A DNA stretch of 37,882 nucleotides, taken from NCBI GenBank assembly GCA_023429825.1, contig JAEZDC010000133.1, forward strand, positions 1-37,882, written 5' to 3'. Numbering within the stretch: the first letter of the stretch is position 1; each line of letters opens with the position of its first letter. The translations under genes and the position numbers were made by a program. The notes beneath the pieces are model-generated. The model ran no database searches. It was not told the DNA's origin and saw nothing but the letters and a program-made list of their open reading frames with translations. The DNA comes from Bacteroidota bacterium (GTDB lineage Bacteria > Bacteroidota > Bacteroidia > Chitinophagales > Chitinophagaceae). Shown piece after piece: positions 8,687 to 17,763 of this stretch.

Positions 8687-9422
8687 ATTTTTTCGCCAGG
8701 ATAATCATCCTCGGCGATCTCTTAACGTCGTAATTGCCTAAGTCGTAATTGCCAAAAACTTCCTGAACCTGCATGTTGTGATAGCTCAACATATCTGTAA
8801 GATCTCCCAGGGTGAACTTTGCGACTCTTTCTGTATATAAATGATGAGGCGAGTGATGATCATCTACAATTTGTATCTGCTTGTAAAAATGGCTCTCATC
8901 ATGCCAGCGGGTTATATTGAAATTCACATCATCCACTAATTTCTTTTCACTTTTTTTAAGATTGTCTTCTGCATAATGTACGTTCAGATAATCTATCACG
9001 AACACAGCTTCATTTCTTAAACTGCTTGCAATCGTTCTTACGGCATTATAGTGTTCTCTTTCTGTTCTGAAGTATCCGAAGCTGGTAAATAAATTAAAAG
9101 CATAGTTGAAATAATTCATCCAAAAAGGCAAACGCATGTCATGCTGAAAAAAGTGCAACTTCTCAGTTTCATTCTTCTTCGCTTCTTCTATAGATTCCGG
9201 TGAAAGATCAATTCCGGTTACATCAAAACCCATCTCTGCTAAAGCTTTACTATGCCTCCCTTTGCCACAGGCCACATCAAGCATTTTGCAATTAAGTGAA
9301 GGTTGAAGATGATCGATAAGCCGTTTGATAAAAGCAAAAGCTTCTTCTTCATTCCTGTTGTGATACAATAAATGATAGTATGGAGAATTGAACCAGTCTT
9401 TATACCAGGCTGTGGATGCCAT
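8676..9422 (-). CDS. Class I SAM-dependent methyltransferase
   Basis: This 248-residue protein has the SAM-binding motif I LDVACGKGRHSKALAEMG (about residues 46-63), the acidic end of strand 2 in VTGIDLSPESIEEAKK, and FFQHDMRLPF as the following adenine-side segment. The Rossmann-fold methyltransferase assignment is firm. The substrate is not visible from sequence. It is read from a promoter-like TATATTTG just upstream and overlaps the small secreted protein tail to tail. Confidence 0.85.
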   Translation of the reverse strand: MASTAWYKDWFNSPYYHLLYHNRNEEEAFAFIKRLIDHLQPSLNCKMLDVACGKGRHSKALAEMGFDVTGIDLSPESIEEAKKNETEKLHFFQHDMRLPFWMNYFNYAFNLFTSFGYFRTEREHYNAVRTIASSLRNEAVFVIDYLNVHYAEDNLKKSEKKLVDDVNFNITRWHDESHFYKQIQIVDDHHSPHHLYTERVAKFTLGDLTDMLSYHNMQVQEVFGNYDLGNYDVKRSPRMIILAKKFIH

Positions 9423-9439
9423 AGAAGATTATTGGTGGG

Positions 9440-9447
9440 CAAATATA
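9440..9447 (-). promoter_or_regulatory. Putative -7 promoter element (TATATTTG) of the methyltransferase
   Basis: Read on the minus strand, TATATTTGCCCACC matches TAnnTTTG followed by the C-rich start seen at other genes here. It ends 17 bases before the ATG at 9422. Confidence 0.5.
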
Positions 9448-9555
9448 GCTGGTTGTTGAATTGCTTGATTTTTGTTTTGCAGAAAAACTTTAGCATTGTT
9501 TGCTCTGAGCATCAACTCCAAAGAAACCAACTGCTTCCGGAAAAATTTTATTCAA

Positions 9556-9563
9556 TATGTTTG
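9556..9563 (+). promoter_or_regulatory. Putative -7 promoter element (TATGTTTG) of glmM
   Basis: TATGTTTGTGCCCC matches TAnnTTTG with a C-rich follow-on, 20 bases before ATG 9583. Together with 9440-9447 it makes the 160-bp gap between the methyltransferase and glmM a divergent promoter region. Confidence 0.5.
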
Positions 9564-9582
9564 TGCCCCTTAATAATTAATC

Positions 9583-10965
9583 ATGTCGCTGATCAAGAGC
9601 ATATCGGGAATACGTGGAACTGTAGGTGGAAAGCCCAACGAAAACCTTACTCCTTTAGATGTAGTTCGTTTTACCGCAGCATATGGAACATGGCTTTCAC
9701 AACAATCAAAAAATAAGAAAGTTGTTATTGGACGTGATGGTCGCATCAGTGGTGAAATGGTTCAGCGAATAGTGATAAGTACCCTAAACGCATTGGGTCT
9801 TGATGTGGTTGATCTTGGACTCAGCACCACTCCTACTGTTGAAATGGCTGTTAAATTTGAAAATGCAGCAGGAGGAATTATTCTTACTGCGAGCCATAAT
9901 CCAAAGGAATGGAATGCATTGAAATTATTGAATAGTGATGGAGAATTCATCAGCGGTAAAGAGGGCGAAGCAATATTAGAGATCGCTTCAAAAGACGAAT
10001 ACATTTTTGCTCCAGTTGACAAACTGGGTTCTTACATAACCAATGAAACTGCTTTACAGCAACACATTGATGCGGTAGTCAATTACCCCTTAGTGGATGT
10101 AGCTGCTATTAAAAAAGCGAAATTTAAGATCGTCATTGATGCAATAAACAGTACGGGTGCTATTGCTGTCCCTGCCTTACTGAAAGCATTAGGCTTGAAA
10201 GATATCGTTGTATTGAATGAAGAGGTAAATGGAAAGTTTGCACATAATCCTGAACCACTTCCCCAGCACTTAAATGAACTGTGTAATGAAGTAAAGAAAC
10301 AACAAGCACATCTTGGAATTGCGGTTGATCCTGATGTTGACCGTTTGTGCTTTGTTTGTGAAGACGGTTCTCTGTTTGGAGAAGAATATACTTTGGTTGC
10401 TGTAGCTGATTATGTATTACAAAACAAAAAAGGCAATACTGTAAGCAACATGTCCTCTACGAGAGCTTTGAAGGATGTTACAATAAAGCATGGCGGAGAA
10501 TATACTCCTTCAGCTGTAGGTGAGGTAAATGTTGTTACGAAGATGAAAGAGGTAAATGCAGTGATAGGCGGTGAAGGAAATGGCGGCATCATTGTTCCTG
10601 ATCTTCATTATGGTCGTGACGCTTTGATCGGTATTGCTCTTTTCTTAACGCATCTTGCAAAACAGAAAAAAACAGTGAAGCAATTGAGAGGAACTTATCC
10701 TGATTATTTCATGAGTAAAAACAAAATAGAACTGGAGAACGGATTTGATATTAATAAGATATTCAAAGGCATTCAAACCAAATACAAGCAAAATCCTATC
10801 AATACAGAAGACGGATTGAAAATAGAATTTGATAACGATTGGGTGCACTTAAGAACGAGTAATACAGAACCGATCATTCGAATTTATGCAGAGAGTACCT
10901 TCGAAACCACTGCAGATAATATTGCAAAACGTTTGATGCAGGACATCAAAGAAAGCATGATGTAA
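9583..10965 (+). CDS. glmM: Phosphoglucosamine mutase / phosphohexomutase
   Basis: The 460-residue protein belongs to the alpha-D-phosphohexomutase superfamily. Domain markers in order are the N-terminal SISGIRGTVGG, the phosphoserine loop TASHNPKEWN (S104), the Mg-binding loop DPDVDRL, the sugar-binding loop GEGNGG, and the phosphate-binding RTSNTEPIIRIYAE near the C-terminus. GlmM converts glucosamine-6-phosphate to glucosamine-1-phosphate for UDP-GlcNAc, peptidoglycan and LPS synthesis. Bacteroidota proteins of this length are usually called GlmM, although a phosphoglucomutase/phosphomannomutase activity cannot be excluded by sequence alone. It is monocistronic, with a terminator directly after it. 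Confidence 0.88.
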   Translation: MSLIKSISGIRGTVGGKPNENLTPLDVVRFTAAYGTWLSQQSKNKKVVIGRDGRISGEMVQRIVISTLNALGLDVVDLGLSTTPTVEMAVKFENAAGGIILTASHNPKEWNALKLLNSDGEFISGKEGEAILEIASKDEYIFAPVDKLGSYITNETALQQHIDAVVNYPLVDVAAIKKAKFKIVIDAINSTGAIAVPALLKALGLKDIVVLNEEVNGKFAHNPEPLPQHLNELCNEVKKQQAHLGIAVDPDVDRLCFVCEDGSLFGEEYTLVAVADYVLQNKKGNTVSNMSSTRALKDVTIKHGGEYTPSAVGEVNVVTKMKEVNAVIGGEGNGGIIVPDLHYGRDALIGIALFLTHLAKQKKTVKQLRGTYPDYFMSKNKIELENGFDINKIFKGIQTKYKQNPINTEDGLKIEFDNDWVHLRTSNTEPIIRIYAESTFETTADNIAKRLMQDIKESMM

Positions 10966-10987
10966 TATGCGAATTAATCATAATACC

Positions 10988-11015
10988 AAGCCATCATTAT
11001 CGATGGCTTTTTTTT
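10988..11015 (+). terminator. Rho-independent terminator after glmM
   Basis: AAGCCATC and GATGGCTT form an 8-bp stem with a 6-base loop (ATTATC), followed by a run of T. It begins 23 bases after the glmM stop. Confidence 0.85.
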
Positions 11016-11100
11016 GTTGCAATAATTGTTTGCCGTTTGTGTAGAGTTGTATATCATCTCACTTATCTCTTTTATATTTAAAGCCTCCAAAACTCAGCTT

Positions 11101-14100
11101 ATGCAAAAATTAGTAGCCTTTTTATTTGCTATTGTGCCCTTTACACTTATCGCACAAAAAGCTTCTGACTCACTGAAAAATATCTCAACTCCCGCTTTCA
11201 CTTTCCGTAGCATTGGTCCTGCAATCACAGGTGGAAGGATAGTTGATCTTGCTGTGAATCCAAAAAACACAAGTGAATACTTTGTAGCATCAGGACATGG
11301 TTCTTTATGGAAAACAACAAATAACGGTGTTACTTTTTCTCCAGCATTTGATGGACAGAGTTCATTTGCAATGGGTGCGGTTAGGATTGATCCTTCAAAC
11401 ACAAACATTGTATGGGTAGGAACAGGTGAACACAACAACCAGAACAATGCTATTTACGGAGATGGGGTATACAAAAGTGAAGACGGCGGAAAAAGCTGGA
11501 CTAATATGGGTTTAAAGAGTTCTGAACATATAGGCGGCATCGTCATCGATCCAAAAAATTCAAATACGGTTTATGTAGCAGCCTATGGCTCTTTAAGAAA
11601 CAGCGGTGGGGACAGAGGCATTTACAAAACGAATGATGGTGGAAAAACATGGAGAAGAGTTTTGCATGTAAGCGACCATACCGGTTTTTTTGAAATCCAC
11701 ATGGACCCGCGTTACTCAACAACCTTATACGCTGTAGCCCATCAAAGAATGAGGAAAGGTTATACGGGAGTGGGAGGTGGAAATGAAACTTCTATTTACA
11801 GAAGTTTAGATAGCGGAGCTACATGGAACAAGATCGTAAAAGGATTACCGTCTGAAAACCTTGGAAGAATTGGTATGGCTATCTCTCCTGCTAATCCCGA
11901 TATTTTATATGCACTCGTTCAAGCCAAAGAAGGAAGTGGATTATATAAGAGCGAAAACAGGGGTGCTACCTGGACGAAGCAAAGCAGTTATATTTCTGCG
12001 TATCCGTTCTACATGCAAAAATTGTTCGCTGATCCCAAAGATGAGAATAGATTATATAGCATGGATCTTTTAATACAGGTGAGCACAGATGGCGGAAAGA
12101 CATGGAAAGCATTGGGGGAAAAATTCAAACATGTGGACAATCATGCATTATGGATTGATCCGAATAACACACGTCATCTTATCTCGGGTAATGATGGTGG
12201 TGTTTATGAAAGCTGGGACTTGGGACAGAACTGGGATTTCAAATCAAACATTCCTATCGCGGAAATATATAAAGTGAGTACAGATAACGCTTCGCCATTT
12301 TACAATGTCTATATCGGCACGCAAGATAACAACAGCTTAATGGGGCCATCCCGTACAAACAGTTCAGCCGGGATAACAAATCGTGAATGGACCTTTACTT
12401 TGGGTGGTGATGGATTTGAAACACAGGCTGATTGGAAAGATGACAATATCATCTATGCTCAATCACAGAATGGAGGATTGGTGAGATACACAAAGAAAAC
12501 AGGTGAGCAATTATTTATTCAACCACAAAATTTAGAGGATACAGGTTACCGTTTTGATTGGGATGCTGCGATCTATCTTTCAAAACATAACAACAAACGC
12601 CTGTACTATGGTGCAAATAAACTCTTCCGCAGTAATGACCAGGGTAACAGTTGGGAAGTGATAAGTCCTGATCTTTCAAGAGGCGTTCCGCAAAAGATGC
12701 AAAGATTAATGGATAAAAGTTGGAGTATCGATGAAATGGCATCAAAAGGATCTTTGGCCAACATCACTACGATTGCAGAATCACCAATCGACGAAAACGT
12801 TCTTTTTGTTGGCAGCGGTGATGGATTGATACATTACTCAACTAACGGAGGTAAAAGCTGGAATAAAGCTGAAGCTACACCAGGCATAACAGAGTTCACA
12901 AGAATTCATCACATCGTTGCTTCCAATCATAATAAAAATGTGGCTTATGCTGCGTGTCACGCATTCAACTATGGTGATTACAAACCTTACCTGCTAAAAA
13001 CAACTGATGGTGGTAAGACATGGTCATCTATTAATGCTAATTTACCCGCTAAGGGAAGTACATATACGGTTGCAGAAGATCACGTGAAACCTGAATTGCT
13101 TTTTGTGGGAACGCAGTTTGGTTTGTATATGAGCAATGATGGTGGCAGAGAATGGAACAAATTCATGAGTGGATTACCTACGACCACAGTTATGGATATT
13201 GAAATACAGAAAAGAGAGAATGACCTGGTGGTTTCAACCTTCGGAAGAGGTGTTTATATCCTTGATGATTATTCCGCATTGAGAGTTTTAGATACAACCA
13301 ATCTTCGTAAACCTGCTGTTATTCTTCCAATCAAGGATGCTAAGATGTACATAGAATCTACACCTTTCGGGTTCAAGGGCAAAGGTTTTATGGGAGCGAA
13401 TTTTTACAACGCCAACAATCCTCCAGTCGGAGCGACATTCACCTACTTTGTAAAAGATGATATCAAGAGCCCTAAGCAAAAAAGGAATGCTGCAGAAAAA
13501 GAAAAACAGAAGAAAAATGAAGATGTTGATTATCCTTCTTACGATGTGTTGAAAAAAGAAGGTGAATACCAGGATCCGTATCTATTATTCACGATCACAG
13601 ATGAGCAGGGCAATACTATCCGTAAAATGAAAACCAATGTTTCAAAAGGTGTTCAGCGAATCACCTGGGATCTTCGTTATCTGCCGTTCGATCCTGTTAG
13701 CTTTACTCCTTTCGATGATACTTATGCGTGGAATACTCCTTCAGAAGGATATATGGTTACACCGGGCACCTACAAAGTATCATTACAAAAATTTGAAGAT
13801 GGCAAGTTTACTGAGCTGGTGGCACCGCAATCATTTAAAACAGTTCCTTTGAATGAATATGTAATGACAGCAACTGATAAAGCCGCAGCCGATGCTTTCA
13901 ACAAAAAAGTAGCTGAGCTTTCAAGGGCAATGAGTGGCGCTGATGCATATCGCAAAGAAATGGCAGATAAAATCCCTTACTTAAAGCAGGCGGTGTTAAA
14001 TGCACCTAATGTACCTAATGGAACATATGAGCAGGTCTTGGCCATTCAAATGAAGCTTGCCGATATCAATCGCAAAATAAATGGAGATGGATTGAGGGCA

Positions 14101-14349
14101 AGATATGAAGCGGTTGCGCCGCCATCCTTGAGAGGCCGGGTTGACCTGATTACCGGTGCCTTATGGAGCACCACTGCAGCACCAACAGAAACCTTCAAGG
14201 CAAACTATGATATAGCTGCCAACAATTTTGAATCAATTCTTAATTCATTGAAAGCGATTAAATCTGAAATAGACCAGGTAGAAAATACACTGGAAAAATA
14301 TAAAGCGCCATATACCCCGGGCAGATTGCCTAATTGGAGCAAGAATTAA
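11101..14349 (+). CDS. Exported VPS10/sortilin-like BNR beta-propeller protein (annotated as glycosyl hydrolase in relatives)
   Basis: ATG 11101 gives 1082 residues and places a good signal peptide at the N-terminus (MQKLVAFLFAIVPFTLIAQ). An upstream start at 11026 would add 25 residues ahead of it and is unlikely. The body is a series of BNR/Asp-box repeats (SEDGGKSWTNM, TNDGGKTWRRV, STDGGKTWKAL, TNGGKSWNKA, TTDGGKTWSSI, SNDGGREWNKF) forming a sortilin/VPS10-type propeller over roughly residues 30-730. A C-terminal region follows (DEQGNTIRKMKTN, GVQRITWDLRYLP) with beta-sandwich character, then a helical end. Relatives are often labelled glycosyl hydrolase, but no catalytic residues can be assigned, so the function is uncertain. 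Confidence 0.85.
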   Translation: MQKLVAFLFAIVPFTLIAQKASDSLKNISTPAFTFRSIGPAITGGRIVDLAVNPKNTSEYFVASGHGSLWKTTNNGVTFSPAFDGQSSFAMGAVRIDPSNTNIVWVGTGEHNNQNNAIYGDGVYKSEDGGKSWTNMGLKSSEHIGGIVIDPKNSNTVYVAAYGSLRNSGGDRGIYKTNDGGKTWRRVLHVSDHTGFFEIHMDPRYSTTLYAVAHQRMRKGYTGVGGGNETSIYRSLDSGATWNKIVKGLPSENLGRIGMAISPANPDILYALVQAKEGSGLYKSENRGATWTKQSSYISAYPFYMQKLFADPKDENRLYSMDLLIQVSTDGGKTWKALGEKFKHVDNHALWIDPNNTRHLISGNDGGVYESWDLGQNWDFKSNIPIAEIYKVSTDNASPFYNVYIGTQDNNSLMGPSRTNSSAGITNREWTFTLGGDGFETQADWKDDNIIYAQSQNGGLVRYTKKTGEQLFIQPQNLEDTGYRFDWDAAIYLSKHNNKRLYYGANKLFRSNDQGNSWEVISPDLSRGVPQKMQRLMDKSWSIDEMASKGSLANITTIAESPIDENVLFVGSGDGLIHYSTNGGKSWNKAEATPGITEFTRIHHIVASNHNKNVAYAACHAFNYGDYKPYLLKTTDGGKTWSSINANLPAKGSTYTVAEDHVKPELLFVGTQFGLYMSNDGGREWNKFMSGLPTTTVMDIEIQKRENDLVVSTFGRGVYILDDYSALRVLDTTNLRKPAVILPIKDAKMYIESTPFGFKGKGFMGANFYNANNPPVGATFTYFVKDDIKSPKQKRNAAEKEKQKKNEDVDYPSYDVLKKEGEYQDPYLLFTITDEQGNTIRKMKTNVSKGVQRITWDLRYLPFDPVSFTPFDDTYAWNTPSEGYMVTPGTYKVSLQKFEDGKFTELVAPQSFKTVPLNEYVMTATDKAAADAFNKKVAELSRAMSGADAYRKEMADKIPYLKQAVLNAPNVPNGTYEQVLAIQMKLADINRKINGDGLRARYEAVAPPSLRGRVDLITGALWSTTAAPTETFKANYDIAANNFESILNSLKAIKSEIDQVENTLEKYKAPYTPGRLPNWSKN

Positions 14350-14360
14350 TATGTTTCTAT

Positions 14361-14420
14361 AAAGCTATCAGTTGTTACTAAGGTGTTTGCAATACCATCC
14401 TAACAATTGATAGCTTTTTA
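14361..14420 (+). terminator. Long stem-loop terminator between the VPS10-like gene and the cysteine desulfurase
   Basis: AAAGCTATCAGTTGTTA (14361-14377) pairs with TAACAATTGATAGCTTT (14401-14417) over 17 positions with one G-U pair. The loop is 23 bases and a T-rich tail follows. It starts 12 bases after the upstream stop. Its T tail runs directly into the TACATTTG promoter element of the next gene. Confidence 0.7.
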
Positions 14421-14428
14421 TACATTTG
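14421..14428 (+). promoter_or_regulatory. Putative -7 promoter element (TACATTTG) of the cysteine desulfurase
   Basis: TACATTTGCCCCC matches TAnnTTTG and ends 5 bases before ATG 14434, implying an almost leaderless mRNA. It supports ATG 14434 over the upstream in-frame ATG at 14407, which would lie before the transcript start. Confidence 0.55.
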
Positions 14429-14433
14429 CCCCC

Positions 14434-15564
14434 ATGGCAGAACGTATATACCTCGACAATGCAGCCACTACATCCCTCGATCCGCAGGTGTTGGAGGCAA
14501 TGATGCCTTACCTTACAACGCATTTCGGGAATCCTTCTTCTATTTACAGTTATGGACGAGAAAGCAGGATGGCTATAGAGAGTGCGAGAAAAACTGTTGC
14601 AAAAATTTTAAACGCACATCCTTCAGAAATATTTTTTACGTCGGGAGGGACTGAGAGCAGCAACACTGCTATTTGCAATTCAGTAAGAGATTTGGGATGC
14701 AAACACATTATCTCATCCAAAATAGAACATCACGCAACGCTACATACTGTTGAGCATTTACATGCAAAAGGAGAAGTTGATCTCAGCTATGTAAATGTTT
14801 TATCAAACGGTCATATTGATCTCGAGCATTTAGAGGAACTATTGGCTGGAAGTAAAACAAAGTGTTTAGTGACATTGATGCACGCCAATAATGAAATCGG
14901 AAATTTGTTAGACATCCATGCTGTGGGAGAACTTTGCAAGAAATACAACGCGATCTTTCACAGTGATACGGTGCAAACCGTAGGTCACTTTCCGTTTGAT
15001 CTTAAAAATCTTCATATTCATTTTATCACCGGTGCAGGGCATAAATTTCATGGACCGAAAGGCGTAGGGATGTTATACGTTAATTCAAGTATAAAGATCA
15101 ATCCCTTTGTTCATGGAGGCGGTCAAGAACGCAACATGAGAGCAGGCACCGAAAATCTCTATGGTATTGTTGGATTTGCGAAAGCTTTAGAACTCGCTAC
15201 TACTCATCATGAAAAAGAAAGTAGTTACATCCGTGATCTGAAATACTACATGATGGATGTGCTGGAGAAGAATATACCCGGCGTTCGCTTCAATGGAGAT
15301 CCTAAAGGGCAGAGCCTGTATACTGTTTTGAGTGTGAGTTTTCCTAAAACAGAAAAAAGCGAAATGCTGCTTTTCAATCTTGATATCAACAATATTTGTG
15401 CATCCGGCGGAAGTGCATGCAGTAGCGGAACCGATATCGGAAGCCATGTAATTGCGGCCATTCATCCCGACAATCACACCATAACTATCCGTTTTTCATT
15501 CAGTAAATTTAATTGTAAAGAAGAGATCGATTGTGTAGTTGAAAAACTTAAAGAATTGATTTAA
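14434..15564 (+). CDS. Cysteine desulfurase (NifS/IscS-type, PLP-dependent)
   Basis: Starting at ATG 14434 the protein has 376 residues and opens with the family-typical MAERIYLDNAATT. Motifs include FFTSGGTESSNTA, the PLP region HSDTVQTVGH, the Schiff-base lysine K204 in TGAGHKFHGPKG, and the sulfur-carrying cysteine C329 in SGGSACSSG. It takes sulfur from L-cysteine for Fe-S clusters and thiolated cofactors. The motifs put it in the NifS/IscS-like group rather than the SufS group. No scaffold gene sits beside it, so the pathway partner is unknown. Confidence 0.92.
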   Translation: MAERIYLDNAATTSLDPQVLEAMMPYLTTHFGNPSSIYSYGRESRMAIESARKTVAKILNAHPSEIFFTSGGTESSNTAICNSVRDLGCKHIISSKIEHHATLHTVEHLHAKGEVDLSYVNVLSNGHIDLEHLEELLAGSKTKCLVTLMHANNEIGNLLDIHAVGELCKKYNAIFHSDTVQTVGHFPFDLKNLHIHFITGAGHKFHGPKGVGMLYVNSSIKINPFVHGGGQERNMRAGTENLYGIVGFAKALELATTHHEKESSYIRDLKYYMMDVLEKNIPGVRFNGDPKGQSLYTVLSVSFPKTEKSEMLLFNLDINNICASGGSACSSGTDIGSHVIAAIHPDNHTITIRFSFSKFNCKEEIDCVVEKLKELI

Positions 15565-15664
15565 TTTTTTTCGAAAAATAGTCAGTGCTAATAGTAATCT
15601 GTTGCTGCGTCGATTGGTACTTTACGTCTTTAGTATAACATTTGTACGTTCAGGATTTTACTCG

Positions 15665-16012
15665 CTAATTTTCCAGCTTCACAGCTTCCTTAACCCATTT
15701 TCTTATTTGGGTCATAGGAATTTCTTTAGAAGACGCAATCTTTATGTGGCGCATCGTTTTTCCAGTGCCTTCAAACAATTTCTTTGGATCTATTAAAGAA
15801 GTCGCCCTGAAAAATCCAAGGTTCATATAATCAACATTTGAATAAGTATAGATAAACGCGAAATTCTTTTTGTTAGTTATAAATGTCAGTTGATTCCACT
15901 TAATGGCTTCTTCCACTCCATTTACAGAAAGAAAAATATCTCTCACCTGCAACGCTACCTCCCTTTTAGCAGCAGGTAAATTCATCAAGAAGGCTTCAAC
16001 TTTTTTATCCAT
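15665..16012 (-). CDS. DUF1801 (YdhG-like) domain protein
   Basis: This 115-residue protein matches DUF1801 in length and pattern: N-terminal helices (FLMNLPAAKREVALQVRDIF), EEAIKWNQLTFITNKKNFAFI, and a C-terminal helix ending IRKWVKEAVKL. The biochemical role of the family is not established. It follows the VOC gene with about one base between stop and start, so the two are translationally coupled. It is probably the last gene of an AraC-VOC-DUF1801 unit. Confidence 0.8.
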   Translation of the reverse strand: MDKKVEAFLMNLPAAKREVALQVRDIFLSVNGVEEAIKWNQLTFITNKKNFAFIYTYSNVDYMNLGFFRATSLIDPKKLFEGTGKTMRHIKIASSKEIPMTQIRKWVKEAVKLEN

Positions 16013-16013
16013 T

Positions 16014-16424
16014 TCAGCTTTTTTGGCCTAAGGAAAACCAGTTACCGGAATCATCTTTGAACAATGCCTCTACTCCGTAAAACTCTTTTTTAGGAGGTTT
16101 CACGAACTCTACTCCTTTTTGCTTCAGTTCCTCATAAGTTGCGAAAATATCATTGCACTCAAATACACCAAAGCCGAAGGTTCCTTTCTGCACAAGACTT
16201 CTCATCTGTTCTGCCGTTTCTTTTGTAAACATCATTCCCTCTTCTATTGGCATAAGGGTGATTTCAAGATCGGGTTGTTCGGGCGGACACACAGTAAGCC
16301 ATCGCTTACCTTCTCCCATTGGTGTATCGGTATGCACTTTAAAACCTAGCTTATTTACATAAAATTCATAAGCACTTTCCTGGTTGAGCACATAAATACT
16401 GGTGTGTGATAACTTACTGATCAT
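16014..16424 (-). CDS. VOC-family (glyoxalase/bleomycin-resistance fold) protein
   Basis: ATG 16424 gives 136 residues beginning MISKLSHTSIYVLNQ, the normal start of a VOC domain. A longer frame from 16520 adds 32 unusual residues and overlaps the AraC gene, so it is rejected. VOC features are the two beta-alpha-beta-beta-beta halves: SAYEFYVNKLGFKV with RWLTVCPPEQPDLEITL, and DIFATYEELKQKGVEF with GVEALFKDDSGNWFSLGQ. Members bind metals and catalyse isomerisation, conjugation or drug sequestration. The substrate is unknown. It sits 59 bases after the AraC regulator. Confidence 0.85.
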   Translation of the reverse strand: MISKLSHTSIYVLNQESAYEFYVNKLGFKVHTDTPMGEGKRWLTVCPPEQPDLEITLMPIEEGMMFTKETAEQMRSLVQKGTFGFGVFECNDIFATYEELKQKGVEFVKPPKKEFYGVEALFKDDSGNWFSLGQKS

Positions 16425-16483
16425 GAATAATAATTTATAGTCAAATATCAGCTGAGATAATGCTACGCATTTGTTGAAAATTG

Positions 16484-16909
16484 CTATTCTTTTTTCCAGC
16501 CTTTCTTCTCTGCAAAACAACCGGGAATAAAAACTAAAGGTTGGTGAAATAATTGTTTCTTCATTTCCTGTTGCAGCTGCATATATACAGAGGGACTGCT
16601 GCCAACAATTTTTCTGAATAAATGACTGAAGGAACTCTGGCTCTCAAATCCTATCATCCAACAAACTTCAGTCACAGGTAACCCTTTCCTGAGTAACTCC
16701 ATAGCTCTTTCAATCCTGGTATTAATCAGGTATTGGTGTGGAGTTTTACCATAAACACTTTTGAAAGTTCGGATAAAATGAAACTTTGAAAAACAAGCTT
16801 CATCAGCGATATCGTTTAAATTGATCTGCTGAGCGTAATTGGCATCAATGAACAGCTTAGCCTGTACAATTCTTTTATACAAATAAGCTCCGTGATATTG
16901 CTCTTTCAT
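16484..16909 (-). CDS. AraC-family transcriptional regulator (DNA-binding domain only)
   Basis: The 141-residue protein consists essentially of the paired helix-turn-helix AraC domain. HTH1 is around INLNDIADEACFSKFHFIRTFKSVYGKTPHQYL. HTH2 is around LPVTEVCWMIGFESQSSFSHLFRKIVGSSPSVY. No N-terminal effector domain is present, so any ligand response must come from elsewhere. It precedes the VOC and DUF1801 genes on the same strand and likely controls them, as seen in many similar three-gene clusters (inference). The MBL-fold gene lies only 14 bases upstream. Confidence 0.88.
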   Translation of the reverse strand: MKEQYHGAYLYKRIVQAKLFIDANYAQQINLNDIADEACFSKFHFIRTFKSVYGKTPHQYLINTRIERAMELLRKGLPVTEVCWMIGFESQSSFSHLFRKIVGSSPSVYMQLQQEMKKQLFHQPLVFIPGCFAEKKGWKKE

Positions 16910-16923
16910 GCGACGAAACTTTA

Positions 16924-17763
16924 TCAGCTAAATGCTAATTGAAGCTGGCTGGCCGGGATATTTTTCTTCAATGCCAAGTTAGTATTTGTTGTGCATTCAG
17001 GATTAATATGAAACAACTCCGTCTCCTGAAACCTTGAAGCAACAATCATCTTAACTCCATCTGCATGTGCATTGAACAGTTCTTGCACCAGCTTAGGGCA
17101 ATTATTATTATCAGAAAGATGAGATAAGAAAAGATGTGATAAAGACTGTGATCTATACTGAAGAAATAATTCGAGTGCCTGTTTGTTGCTTATATGCCCG
17201 GCACCTCCTGTTATGCGCTTTTTTAGATAGTATGGATACCGGCCTGTTTCCAGCATCATTTCATCATAATTACTTTCCAAAAAAGCAGCATTACATTGTT
17301 TAAAATGCTGAACCAAGTTTTCACAAACAATTCCAAGATCAGTAAACACACCCACCTTCGTTTCCCTACAAGTGATCATAAAACTATAAGGATCCGCAGC
17401 ATCATGAACTTTTTTGAAAGCTGAGATATTTAAGCTACCGATACATACGGCATTACTTGCAGAAAAACTCCTGGAAAGATGCTTATCCAGTTTCACTTTA
17501 CCATGTCTCCGTGTTGCATCGGTAATATAAACAGGAAGCTGATGCTTCTTGCTGAGCAAGGCAACGCCCTTAATATGATCTGCATGCTCATGGCTAATAA
17601 AAATGGCCTTGATATTTTGAATATCAACCCCTAATCGTTTAAGGCGTATCTCAGTTTCTTTACAGCTTAATCCGGCATCAACTAAAATAGCTTCTTCATT
17701 GTTACCTACATAGTAGCAATTACCATTACTTCCACTATTTAGCGAGGCGACGTACAGGCTCAT
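16924..17763 (-). CDS. MBL-fold metallo-hydrolase (YycJ/WalJ-like)
   Basis: The start is placed at ATG 17763 (MSLYVASLNSGSNGNCYYVG, the usual family opening), giving 279 residues. In-frame ATG 17769 and GTG 17772 are alternatives. The metal-binding signature HEHADH follows IKAIFISH near residue 60, with further ligands likely in GVFTDLG and the C-terminal HLFLSHLSDNNN. YycJ/WalJ-type proteins are thought to be nucleases or hydrolases tied to DNA repair or cell-wall control, but substrate data are limited. It is divergent from the TPR-caspase gene. The gap 17764-17957 shows no confident promoter. Confidence 0.87.
   Translation of the reverse strand: MSLYVASLNSGSNGNCYYVGNNEEAILVDAGLSCKETEIRLKRLGVDIQNIKAIFISHEHADHIKGVALLSKKHQLPVYITDATRRHGKVKLDKHLSRSFSASNAVCIGSLNISAFKKVHDAADPYSFMITCRETKVGVFTDLGIVCENLVQHFKQCNAAFLESNYDEMMLETGRYPYYLKKRITGGAGHISNKQALELFLQYRSQSLSHLFLSHLSDNNNCPKLVQELFNAHADGVKMIVASRFQETELFHINPECTTNTNLALKKNIPASQLQLAFS

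Noticed and set aside
11026..11100. Upstream in-frame start adding 25 residues to the VPS10-like protein
   Set aside because: It would place a hydrophobic odd segment before a well-formed signal peptide that starts at ATG 11101.
16425..16520. N-terminal extension of the VOC protein by 32 residues
   Set aside because: It overlaps the AraC gene and does not fit the VOC fold; ATG 16424 gives the canonical start.
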